Source: Prevotellaceae bacterium UBA1075 (lineage in GTDB: Bacteria; Bacteroidota; Bacteroidia; Bacteroidales; Bacteroidaceae). Taken from it: 43,615 bases of DNA. The stretch covers positions 87,816 through 131,430 of the forward strand of contig DCCS01000040.1 of NCBI GenBank assembly GCA_002316015.1, read 5' to 3'. The translations under genes and the position numbers were made by a program. Under the pieces are notes generated by a model that saw only the letters and a program-made list of their open reading frames with translations, was not told the DNA's origin and did no database searches. Within the stretch, counting starts at the first letter, position 1; each line of letters begins with the position of its first letter. Below, piece after piece: positions 15,915-23,070 of this stretch.

Positions 15915-17516
15915 TCACTCAAATGCCGTACAGTACTTGTAGCCCAGCAGGCGGTAGAGAGCCTGCAGCACGGGCAACCGCCTCTGGCTGAAGTCATCAA
16001 AGTCCTTGGCCCCGGGCTGCATCCACTGCACCTCGCTCATGGCGGCCAGGCGCGGAAGCAGCATGTACATGGCGTGGTCGGGGCTCACCACATACTCAGT
16101 CCACAGGTTGCACTGCGCGCCCATGATGAACTTGGCCTCCTCCCCGGTGAGTTCGGCAGGCACAGGCTCCATGCTGTAGACCTTGCTCAGCGGCAGGTAG
16201 CCGCCTATGGCCAGGGGCTGCGCATCGCGGTTCTTCAACTGGTAATAATCGATGTAGCAGTGGCTTTTGGGGGTCATCACCACATGGTGGTGCTGGCGCG
16301 CGGCCTCGATGCCGCCCTGGTATCCACGCCAGCTCATCACGCTGGCCTTCTCGCTCAGTCCGCCCTCCAGCGTCTCGTCCCATCCTATGATGTCGCGCCC
16401 CTTGGCGGCCAGGTAAGCCTCGATGTCCTGGTTGATGTAGGTCTGCAACTGCGCCTCGCTCTTCAGCCCCAGTTCCTTCATCTTGGCCTGGCACTTGGGA
16501 CAAGCCTTCCAGCGGTCGCGCGGACTCTCGTCGCCGCCTATGTGTATGAGCTTGCCGGGGAACACCCCACACACCTCGTCCATCACCTTGTGCAGGAAGT
16601 CCAGCGTCCTGGGGTTGCCCGCGCAGAGCACGTCCTGCGAGATGCCCCACTGGCGCCACACGCTGTAGGGGCCGCCCGTGCAGCCCAGTTCGGGATATAC
16701 GCTCAGCGCGGCCACCATGTGTCCGGGCAGGTCTATCTCGGGGACGATGGTGATGAAGCGCTCCTGGGCATAGCGCACAATCTCCCTCATCTGCTCCTGG
16801 GTGTAGTAGCCCGTCTCGGGCGTGTCGTCATAGATGGCGTTGTCAGGGTCGCCCAGTCCCAAATTCCTGCCCACAACGGTGCACGGGCGCACGCTGGCCT
16901 TGGCGGCCAGTTCGGGCATTGATTTCACCTCCATGCGCCATCCCTGGTCATCGGTCAGGTGCCAGTGGAAGCGGTTGATGCCATGCAGGGCCAGTATGTC
17001 GATGAACTTCTTGATGAAGGCGGGTGGGAAGAAGTGGCGCGCGCAGTCGAGTTCGGCACCCCGGTACGGGAAGCGCGGCTCGCCGCTCACCGTGGCATAG
17101 GGCAGGCGTATGGTGTCGCCCTGCTCAGCCGCCACGCTCTTGCGCAGCGTCTGCAGGCCATAGAACACGCCGCTCTCGCTGGCGCCCTGTATGCGTATGC
17201 CTTTCTTGTCCACCGTGATGGTGTATGCCTCGGGGTTGTCGCTCTTGAGCCCCAGGCTGAGGTGCAGGCCATGTGCAGACTTCTTTCCACCCTCAAGCGG
17301 GACGAGGGACAGGTATCCGGCCGCCAGTTGGGCGGTGCCCCGCATCTGCCCGTTGCCTGCGGGATAGGTGACGGCCTGCCCTTTGACGAGCAGAGCCACC
17401 TTGCCGCTGGGGTCCAGGACGATGCGCTGTGGCAGTGGAATTGTGCGGTAATTCACTTCGGCGGCGGCCCCCATGGTCATGCAGGCGGCAGCCAGTAACA
17501 GGAAAGTTTTCTTCAT
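15915..17516 (-). CDS. Beta-N-acetylhexosaminidase, GH20
   Basis: This secreted 533-residue enzyme removes terminal beta-linked GlcNAc or GalNAc from glycans. A signal peptide (MKKTFLLLAAACMTMGAAA) comes first, then the GH20b domain (about 22-145) and the TIM-barrel catalytic domain with FHWHLTDDQGWR. The catalytic pair Asp329-Glu330 lies in HIGGDE and supports substrate-assisted catalysis. The C-terminus is compact, so no extra carbohydrate-binding module is present. The gene lies 27 bases after the permease gene and 46 bases before the ATPase gene of an ABC importer, which is an odd place for a glycosidase. Host mucin or N-glycan GlcNAc is a plausible substrate source. Confidence 0.95.
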   Translation of the reverse strand: MKKTFLLLAAACMTMGAAAEVNYRTIPLPQRIVLDPSGKVALLVKGQAVTYPAGNGQMRGTAQLAAGYLSLVPLEGGKKSAHGLHLSLGLKSDNPEAYTITVDKKGIRIQGASESGVFYGLQTLRKSVAAEQGDTIRLPYATVSGEPRFPYRGAELDCARHFFPPAFIKKFIDILALHGINRFHWHLTDDQGWRMEVKSMPELAAKASVRPCTVVGRNLGLGDPDNAIYDDTPETGYYTQEQMREIVRYAQERFITIVPEIDLPGHMVAALSVYPELGCTGGPYSVWRQWGISQDVLCAGNPRTLDFLHKVMDEVCGVFPGKLIHIGGDESPRDRWKACPKCQAKMKELGLKSEAQLQTYINQDIEAYLAAKGRDIIGWDETLEGGLSEKASVMSWRGYQGGIEAARQHHHVVMTPKSHCYIDYYQLKNRDAQPLAIGGYLPLSKVYSMEPVPAELTGEEAKFIMGAQCNLWTEYVVSPDHAMYMLLPRLAAMSEVQWMQPGAKDFDDFSQRRLPVLQALYRLLGYKYCTAFE

Positions 17517-17543
17517 TTTGATATTCAGTGTATAGACAGTAGT

Positions 17544-18560
17544 TCAGTAATGGTTCTTGCCCAGGATGACATACAGCACCACCGGGGTGCCCACCAGCGG
17601 CGTGATGACATTGACAGGGATGACCGTGCCATCGCCTGGCAGCGTGCACAGCAGGTTGCAGCCCAGCGTGAGTGCGCCCCCCACCAGCATGGACGCCGGC
17701 AGCAGTACACGGTGGGTGCTGGTGCGCAGCAGCATGCGGGCTATATGGGGAACGGCCAGCCCCAGGAAGGAGACCGGGCCGCAGAAGGCGGTGGTGGTGG
17801 CCGTGAGCAGCCCCGTGGCCAGGAGCAGGGCCTGGCGCACACGCCCCACATTCACACCCAGGCTCTGCGCGTAACGCTCGCCCAGCAGCAGCGCGTCCAG
17901 GGGCTTGGCCAGTGCCATGGCCCCACACAGCCCCGCGAGGACGAGCGCGCAGAACACCGGCATGCGGTCGGGCGAGACACTGCCGAAGTTGCCCATGCCC
18001 CACAGCACATAATGGCGGATACCCTCCTCGGTGCCCAGGTAACTGAGCAGCTGGATGACGCTGCCCGTCACGCTGCTGATGACCACACCCGCGACGAGCA
18101 GGCTGAGCGTGTCGCGCAATATGCGCGACAGGGCCATCAGCAGGGCCATCACCATCAGCGAGCCCGCCATGGCCGCCATGATGACCAGCAGATAGCCGCC
18201 CGCCGAGAGGTAGCCCAGCGTCACCGTGCCGCCCAGCGCGAGCATGACCACAGCCACGCCCAGGCTGGCCCCGGCATCGATGCCCAGTATGGAGGGGCCT
18301 GCCAGGGGGTTGCGGAAGGCCGTCTGCAGCATCAGTCCGCACGCGCTGAGCGACGCTCCGCACAGCAGTGCGGTGATGGCTTGGGGCACACGGCTCTGCA
18401 GGACGATGAAGGCCCAGGCATGATGCCCCTCCACATCACCGCCACGCAAGATGCGCCACACGTCGCCGGCGGGGATGTCGAGCGACCCGAACCACACATT
18501 GCAGAGTGCCAGCACCAGCACCAGGACGGCAAGCAGGAGGATGATGACGCGGTGCCTCAT
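17544..18560 (-). CDS. ABC transporter permease, BtuC/FecCD family
   Basis: This 338-residue inner-membrane protein belongs to the FecCD family, with about ten predicted membrane helices. Family patterns include FIVLQSRVPQAITALLCGASLSACGLMLQ split across helix 2 and FRNPLAGPSILGIDAGASLG. The C-terminal part has GLAVPHIARMLLR, which contacts the ATPase. Its ATG overlaps the stop of the binding-protein gene (ATGA), implying coupled translation. It would form the channel dimer of a cobalamin, heme or siderophore importer together with the ATPase at 15101-15868. Confidence 0.93.
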   Translation of the reverse strand: MRHRVIILLLAVLVLVLALCNVWFGSLDIPAGDVWRILRGGDVEGHHAWAFIVLQSRVPQAITALLCGASLSACGLMLQTAFRNPLAGPSILGIDAGASLGVAVVMLALGGTVTLGYLSAGGYLLVIMAAMAGSLMVMALLMALSRILRDTLSLLVAGVVISSVTGSVIQLLSYLGTEEGIRHYVLWGMGNFGSVSPDRMPVFCALVLAGLCGAMALAKPLDALLLGERYAQSLGVNVGRVRQALLLATGLLTATTTAFCGPVSFLGLAVPHIARMLLRTSTHRVLLPASMLVGGALTLGCNLLCTLPGDGTVIPVNVITPLVGTPVVLYVILGKNHY

Positions 18561-19678
18561 GGGACGCGGTGGAAATAGTGCTTGGGGGGCTGGATGCCCA
18601 GCTCGGGATGGAAGATGGAGAGGAGGTCGGCCAGGAGGAGGTCGGGGTGGAAGGGGGTCTCCTCATAGAACCCCGTGGATGAGGGATCGCAAGTCCACAG
18701 AGTGGCCTTGATGCCGCCCAGCAGCGGTGTGTCGGCGGCCAGTTGTGCCTTGCTCTGCAGGCCATACTGCTTGACGAGCCACACATCGGACGTGAGCGCG
18801 CGCTCCAGCACATGCTCGATGCTCATGGGGGAGCCGCCCGTGCCGGGAATGTCGGCAAAGAGATAGTCGGCACCGGCATCGGCATACATCTGCCCCATGG
18901 TGCTTCCCCCCGCCGGCAGATACCACTGCCCGTTGTAGGGAGCCTCGCACAGCAGGCGGGGCCTGCCAGTGCCCCTGGCGGCCCGTGCCTTGAGCTGGAG
19001 GTAGTTCCGCTCCACGCTGCGGAAGATGCTGTCGGCGCGCCCGGCCTGCCCCACCAGGCGGCCGTAGAAGCGCACCCACTCGGCCCGGGCCAGCGGACTG
19101 ACCTCCATATAGTCGGCGCACTCCACCACGGGCACGTCCAGCCGGCCTATTTTCCCGTATGCCCCCGTCTGCTCAAAGGGGCTGCGCAGCACCGCGTCGG
19201 GCATCAGGTCGATGAGCCGCTCCATGTTGGGCTCCATGCTGTTGCCCAGGTCGCGCACGCGCCCCTTCCCCACCCAGTCGCGTATGCAGGCCAGCGGCAT
19301 GTACCTCAGGTCACACACGCCACGCACCGAGGAGAGCGCGCCCAGCTCGTCCAGGAGGGCGCAGTGGACCGATGTGAACACGGCGCAGCGGCGCAGGGGC
19401 ACCTGTATGACTCCCTCGCCCCGCAGGGTGGAGTCCCGCGTGAGTGTGTAGCGTGCCAGCGTGCGCCCCGGATGCCAGGGGTCGCGCATGGTCACCTCCA
19501 GGCGGTCGCCACAGTCCACCATCACCAGGTTGCGGGCATAGGCCATGGGGATGGTGTCGCCCTGTGTGTCCCCCGCCCCGGCCCTGCCCTGCCCGCAGGC
19601 AGTGGTCAGCACCAGGCTGGCGACAAGTGCCGCCAGCGACGCGAGATGTGACAATATATAATGTACGCGCGCGACCAT
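18557..19678 (-). CDS. ABC transporter substrate-binding lipoprotein, BtuF/FecB type
   Basis: This 373-residue protein has a lipoprotein signal with the lipobox ending at Cys28 (LTTAC), so it is a membrane-anchored periplasmic receptor. The mature part shows the TroA/BtuF two-lobe pattern: VFTSVHCALLDELGALSSVRGVCD in the first lobe, ERLIDLMPDAVL and VPVVECADYMEVSPLARAEWVRFYGRLVG around the connecting helix, and MYADAGADYLFADIPGTGGSPMSIEHVLERA in the second lobe. It starts 1 base after the ThiD-like gene and overlaps the permease gene by 4 bases. The ligand is not decided by sequence; cobalamin is favoured by the neighbouring DUF4465 gene. Confidence 0.88.
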   Translation of the reverse strand: MVARVHYILSHLASLAALVASLVLTTACGQGRAGAGDTQGDTIPMAYARNLVMVDCGDRLEVTMRDPWHPGRTLARYTLTRDSTLRGEGVIQVPLRRCAVFTSVHCALLDELGALSSVRGVCDLRYMPLACIRDWVGKGRVRDLGNSMEPNMERLIDLMPDAVLRSPFEQTGAYGKIGRLDVPVVECADYMEVSPLARAEWVRFYGRLVGQAGRADSIFRSVERNYLQLKARAARGTGRPRLLCEAPYNGQWYLPAGGSTMGQMYADAGADYLFADIPGTGGSPMSIEHVLERALTSDVWLVKQYGLQSKAQLAADTPLLGGIKATLWTCDPSSTGFYEETPFHPDLLLADLLSIFHPELGIQPPKHYFHRVP

Positions 19679-19679
19679 G

Positions 19680-20477
19680 CTACTCCTCCCCCGCCGTTTG
19701 CTCCATGCCCAGTCCCCGGCTTATCACATACCGGGGCGATGCAAGGAAGTGGTGCATGTAGTCCTCGGCCTTGCCCACCGCCTCCCGCAGGCTTGCGCCC
19801 AGGGCCAGATGGGTGGCCACCGCACTCGACAGGGTGTCGCCCGTGCCGTTGCGGTCGGTCAGGTGCAGTTTGCGCTTGGGGTACGAGGTCATGGTGTCGG
19901 TGGTGGCATCGTAGAGGTAGTCCACCAGGTAGTCCTCGCGCTCCACGCTCTTGACCAGCACCGAGCAGCCCCAGCGGGCCAGCGCGCGCAGGTCGGCATG
20001 GATGTCACCCAGCGGGTGGCCCAGCAGGAACTCGGCCTCGTGGCGGTTGGGGGTGATGAGGGCGGCCAGGGGAAAGAGCTGCTCGCGGTAGAGTGTGATG
20101 CACTCGTCGCTGATGAGCTGGCGGCCGGCATAGTTGACCAGCACGGGGTCCACGAGCACCGGCTGGCGGCGGTAGCGCCTAAGCACGGTGGCCACGCCGC
20201 GTATGATGTCGGGCGCGGGCAACACGCCGGTCTTGATGCAGTCGGCCCCCACCGTGCCCAGGAAGGACTCCACCTGCGACACCACCAGCCCGGCAGGCAG
20301 GGGATACACCCCCTTGACGCGGTTCACGTCCTCGTCCACGACGGCTGTGAGGGCCGCTGCGGCCCAGCCGCCGCAACGCGTGATGGCCTTGATGTCGGCC
20401 TGCACACCCGCACTGCCCAGCGGCTCCGTGCCCGCTATGAGGAACACTTTCCCTGTTTTCTCTTTCTGGTTCATCAT
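19680..20477 (-). CDS. thiD: ThiD-like hydroxymethylpyrimidine (phosphate) kinase
   Basis: ThiD phosphorylates 4-amino-5-hydroxymethyl-2-methylpyrimidine and its monophosphate in thiamine synthesis or salvage. The 265-residue protein has the family motifs AGTEPLGSAGVQADIKA near the N-terminus, CIKTGVLPAPDII, VLVDPVLVNYAG and ITPNRHEAEFLLG, and the anion-hole motif NGTGDTLSSAVATHLA. Canonical ThiD has GTGCTLS here; this protein has Asp in place of Cys, as in other ribokinase-fold kinases, so pyridoxal kinase activity is also conceivable. It is the first gene of a run continuing into the ABC importer with a 1-base gap. A complete promoter ends just before it, so the mRNA is nearly leaderless. 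No TPP riboswitch was seen. Confidence 0.8.
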   Translation of the reverse strand: MMNQKEKTGKVFLIAGTEPLGSAGVQADIKAITRCGGWAAAALTAVVDEDVNRVKGVYPLPAGLVVSQVESFLGTVGADCIKTGVLPAPDIIRGVATVLRRYRRQPVLVDPVLVNYAGRQLISDECITLYREQLFPLAALITPNRHEAEFLLGHPLGDIHADLRALARWGCSVLVKSVEREDYLVDYLYDATTDTMTSYPKRKLHLTDRNGTGDTLSSAVATHLALGASLREAVGKAEDYMHHFLASPRYVISRGLGMEQTAGEE

Positions 20478-20485
20478 GTTGGGGA

Positions 20486-20517
20486 CAAAGTTACGGTTTT
20501 CTTTCCACCCTCACAAA
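20486..20517 (-). promoter_or_regulatory. Promoter of the thiD-ABC importer run
   Basis: On the minus strand TTTG (20517-20514), a 20-base spacer and TAACTTTG (20493-20486) match the Bacteroidetes consensus fully. The predicted start, about 20480, is only a few bases before the ATG at 20477 or 20474, so the transcript would be almost leaderless. Confidence 0.75.
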
Positions 20518-20691
20518 CTACAGCGGGAATAAGCCCACACATCACCTGGGCCAGGGCATCGCGCCTCTGCCCCACCCCTGGGTATGGGAGCGGGCGAGGC
20601 GCAGGGGAGCTCCGCCACAGGCGAGGCACCGCGCTCCCGGTGCAGGTGCGGCACCATGCGGCGTGCGTCCGGCCTGGGCTGGACGGTCAAC

Positions 20692-20796
20692 GCATGCCGC
20701 CGCGTTGGCGATCGCATGCCGCCGCGTTGGCGATCGCATGCCGCTGCGTTGGCGGTCGCAGCCGCATGCGTTGGCGATTGCAGCCGCATGCGATTT
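20692..20796. repeat. 22-bp tandem repeat array (central)
   Basis: About 4.7 units with period 22 start at 20692, 20714, 20736, 20758 and 20780. The first two are identical and contain GCATGCCGCCGCGTTGG; later units diverge to GCAGCCGCATGCGTTGG. The shared words GCATGC and GTTGGC (complement GCCAAC) link it to the array at the right window end. Confidence 0.85.
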
Positions 20797-20880
20797 TCGG
20801 GGCAATCCCATGGGGGGGGACAAGAAAGTGCCACCCCCACTCTCCGCACAGCGGCGAGCCAGGGATGGCACCCGGTAACG

Positions 20881-20914
20881 CCTCCCCCCATGGGGGAGAT
20901 TGTGAGGGGGGCTT
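20881..20914. repeat. GC-rich REP-like palindrome after the DUF4465 gene
   Basis: CTCCCCCCATGGGGGAG (20882-20898) is a near-perfect palindrome flanked by GAGGGGGGCTTCC. It touches the DUF4465 stop codon and resembles the element at 14971-15026. It may double as the terminator of the DUF4465 gene, but no T-run follows on the minus strand. Confidence 0.55.
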
Positions 20915-20915
20915 C

Positions 20916-21668
20916 CTACTTCACGATGACCACGTTGTCCAGCGCGAAGTAAGCCGGAGTGTTCAGCCCATACTCGCCCGTGTCGCTGCCCTCCATGGTG
21001 AACTTCAGGCTGGTGACCTTGCCCAGTGAGGCGATGCTGCAGGTGCACCACTTCGTCATGAAGCCTCCGGCGGCGCACAGGGCCACATTGACGCTGTCTG
21101 TCGGGTTGGTGCCGTTGAACCCTTTAATCTTGACGTTGAGGTAGTCGGTGCCCAGGGTCAGGGCGCGGGCAATGCCATTGCCCTGCTTGGCCACGCTGAG
21201 CATGTAGGTGGTGCCTATCATGTCGATGGACTTGACCTCGCGCGCCACGCCGTCGGAAAAGGACAGGGTGGCCTCGTCATAGACCACCACGAAGTTGCTG
21301 GAACCGTTGCTCACAGGCACGGCCAGCTGGGTGTCATAGGAGTGCAGGGAGTCCACATTGGCGTCGAGATAGTTGCTGATGGCCGCGCCACCCTCGCTGA
21401 AGCCGTACTGGCCGCCCCATTTGTTGGTCATCCCGCCCGTGAGCGTGGTGGCAGGGTCTGTCCACCGGTAGTTGCTTGACAGTTCACCATAGAGCATCGG
21501 CCCGTTGTACTGGGGCGTGTCAATGAGGGCCGAGAAGTAACTGCCCTCGAAATCCACCGTCACCGTCTGCTCCCCGTCAAGGACAGGGTTGAAATCATCG
21601 TCCTCGTCACACGCGGTGAAGGCCAGGCCTGCCATGAGCAGCATGGCCATAAGTTTTGTCTTCTTCAT
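20916..21668 (-). CDS. DUF4465 lipoprotein, possible cobalamin-binding BtuH-like protein
   Basis: This 250-residue protein has a lipoprotein signal with lipid-attachment Cys20 (LAFTAC) followed by Asp/Glu residues, typical of surface-exported Bacteroidetes lipoproteins. The mature part matches DUF4465: WGGQYGFSEGGAAISNYLDAN, a central FVVVYDEATLSF...IDMIGTTYML block, and the C-terminal SLGKVTSLKFTMEGSD..GLNTPAYFALDNV. Proteins of this family (BtuH) have been reported to bind vitamin B12 at the surface of gut Bacteroidetes. The gene lies upstream of the thiD-BtuFCD-type run, separated by 438 bases and with its own promoter. The B12 role is inferred from family and context. Confidence 0.8.
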   Translation of the reverse strand: MKKTKLMAMLLMAGLAFTACDEDDDFNPVLDGEQTVTVDFEGSYFSALIDTPQYNGPMLYGELSSNYRWTDPATTLTGGMTNKWGGQYGFSEGGAAISNYLDANVDSLHSYDTQLAVPVSNGSSNFVVVYDEATLSFSDGVAREVKSIDMIGTTYMLSVAKQGNGIARALTLGTDYLNVKIKGFNGTNPTDSVNVALCAAGGFMTKWCTCSIASLGKVTSLKFTMEGSDTGEYGLNTPAYFALDNVVIVK

Positions 21669-21709
21669 AATGATGGAGTATTAACTTGGTTTGATTGGTT
21701 TACGCACCT

Positions 21710-21717
21710 CAAAGTTA
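21710..21717 (-). promoter_or_regulatory. -7 box for the DUF4465 gene
   Basis: The minus strand reads TAACTTTG, 42 bases upstream of the DUF4465 ATG. The -33 element is not evident. Confidence 0.5.
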
Positions 21718-21827
21718 ACACTATTTTACCACACTGCCCAGGAAGACCGCACTTTTTCGCATCTCCGCCAGCCCGTCAAGCGCGCACGCGTGACCTCCAT
21801 GCCCCCGGAAGCCCCCCCTGGCACGCC

Positions 21828-22292
21828 TTATATCCTGATGCCATAGGTCAGTTTGAGCGTGTCCATCACGAAGACGCTCTGGATGCGCATGACATTCTCC
21901 AGCGTGCCTATCGTCCTGATGACGAAGTGCTGGTACTCCTCCATGCTCTTGCAGAAGACCTTGAGCATGTAGTCAAACTCACCGCTCACATTGTAGCACT
22001 CCGACACCTCGGGCCACTCGCGCACATGGGCCACGAAGTCATTCACCGTGTCCTGGTTGATGCGGTGCATGGCCACATTGCAGAAAACCACGAAACCGCG
22101 CTCCAGCTTCTCGGCGTCAAGCACGGCCACATAGCCTGTTATCATCCCCATCAGCTCAAGGCGGCGCAACCGCTCAAAGGTGGCGGTGGTGGAGAGGTGT
22201 ATCTTGGCCGCCAGTTCCTTGTTGGTCACGCGGCAGTTCTCCTGCATCGCACGCAGCAGCCGGATGTCTGTCTCGTCAAGATTCTGTATCAT
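21828..22292 (-). CDS. Lrp/AsnC family transcriptional regulator
   Basis: This 154-residue regulator has an N-terminal helix-turn-helix (about 5-58: DETDIRLLRAMQENCRVTNKELAAK, then HLSTTATFERLRRLELMGMI) and a RAM domain (about 65-150: VSECYNVSGEFDYMLKV). It is a paralog of the protein encoded at 7631-8098, about half identical along its length. It has its own candidate promoter in the 103-base gap after the C_GCAxxG_C_C gene. It may regulate the SusCD-OsmC run upstream of it, but no operator was proven. Confidence 0.92.
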   Translation of the reverse strand: MIQNLDETDIRLLRAMQENCRVTNKELAAKIHLSTTATFERLRRLELMGMITGYVAVLDAEKLERGFVVFCNVAMHRINQDTVNDFVAHVREWPEVSECYNVSGEFDYMLKVFCKSMEEYQHFVIRTIGTLENVMRIQSVFVMDTLKLTYGIRI

Positions 22293-22345
22293 GATGTCCT
22301 TTATATGTTACCTTCGGCAATCCCCGGGAATGCGGTCTCCGCCCG

Positions 22346-22353
22346 CAAAATTA
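22346..22353 (-). promoter_or_regulatory. -7 box for the second Lrp/AsnC gene
   Basis: The minus strand reads TAATTTTG, a match to TAnnTTTG, 53 bases before the ATG. No TTTG was found at -33. Confidence 0.45.
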
Positions 22354-22395
22354 CGGAAAAATGTGGATTGTAGCCCCCATCTGCCCCCGCGTTCC

Positions 22396-23004
22396 TCACT
22401 CTGCCTGTCCCGCAGGGACGGTCGCGCCGGCCGTGCCCGATGGCCTGGCCTCGACGAACTGGAGGGTGCGGGTGGAAATGTCGCCCTCGCGGTGGAGAAT
22501 CTCCACCACCTTCCTCACGGCACAGAACACGCAGGCGTCGCAATGGTCAAACTTGTGCTTGCCATAGATGTCGCTGCACTTCGTGCCGCCCTCCTGGCTC
22601 TGCAGGGCGTCGCACACCTCCCGCGCCAGCCGCCAATGCTTGTGCCGGTCACCGCTGGCATACATCGAGAGTGCCTGTACAGCGCCCAGAAGCGCACCGC
22701 AGGTGCCGTCGCCGAAACGGTGGGCTACGCCTCCGGCAAAACTGTCGGACATGCTGCGGAGCTGCCGCTCGTCCATGGGGGTGCCCAGGGTGGCGCACAG
22801 CCCGCAGAAGGCAAGTGCGGAGCAGCCATAGTGCTGTCCGAAGCGCGCCCGCACCTGACGCTCGGCCTCGGCCTGGATGGAGTCGGCACTGGCATGGCGG
22901 GACGTGGCCGGAAAGGCAGGGGGGCACGTCACACGACCCGTGTCAGCGGCCACGGCGGTGATGCCTGCGGGCAGAAGGAGTAATGCCGTCAACATGTCTG
23001 TCAT
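22396..23004 (-). CDS. Secreted C_GCAxxG_C_C family cysteine-rich redox protein
   Basis: From the start at 23004 the protein has 202 residues, beginning with a hydrophobic signal-like segment (MTDMLTALLLLPAGITAVAA). The mature part carries the C_GCAxxG_C_C pattern: GCSALAFCGLCATLG, then GGVAHRFGDGTCGALLGAVQALS, then KCSDIYGKHKFDHCDACVFCAVRKVVEIL. The family is thought to be redox-active or metal-binding, but its reaction is unknown. About ten cysteines are present. It lies 66 bases after the tandem OsmC gene and is probably the last gene of the SusCD run. Export of a member of this family is unusual. The frame extends upstream to 23058, but that start would place 18 polar residues before the signal segment. 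Confidence 0.8.
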   Translation of the reverse strand: MTDMLTALLLLPAGITAVAADTGRVTCPPAFPATSRHASADSIQAEAERQVRARFGQHYGCSALAFCGLCATLGTPMDERQLRSMSDSFAGGVAHRFGDGTCGALLGAVQALSMYASGDRHKHWRLAREVCDALQSQEGGTKCSDIYGKHKFDHCDACVFCAVRKVVEILHREGDISTRTLQFVEARPSGTAGATVPAGQAE

Positions 23005-23070
23005 CTTGTCAGAGGTTGGAGGCAGGGGCGTGTGCCCGGCGGATGCCGACGGGCACACGCCCCGCCCTTG

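Larger units (their letters stand above)
20478..20915. other. 438-base intergenic region with promoter and two repeat types
   Basis: This stretch lies between the DUF4465 stop codon and the thiD start. It holds the thiD promoter, the central 22-bp repeat array and a REP-like palindrome. No gene, cobalamin riboswitch or TPP riboswitch was recognized. Confidence 0.6.

Noticed and set aside
20478..20691. TPP or cobalamin riboswitch before the ThiD-like gene
   Set aside because: The predicted transcription start is within a few bases of the ATG, leaving no room for a riboswitch, and the expected conserved boxes were not seen.
20692..20796. Possible CRISPR array
   Set aside because: The 22-base units are directly contiguous with no unique spacers, and no cas gene is present in the window.
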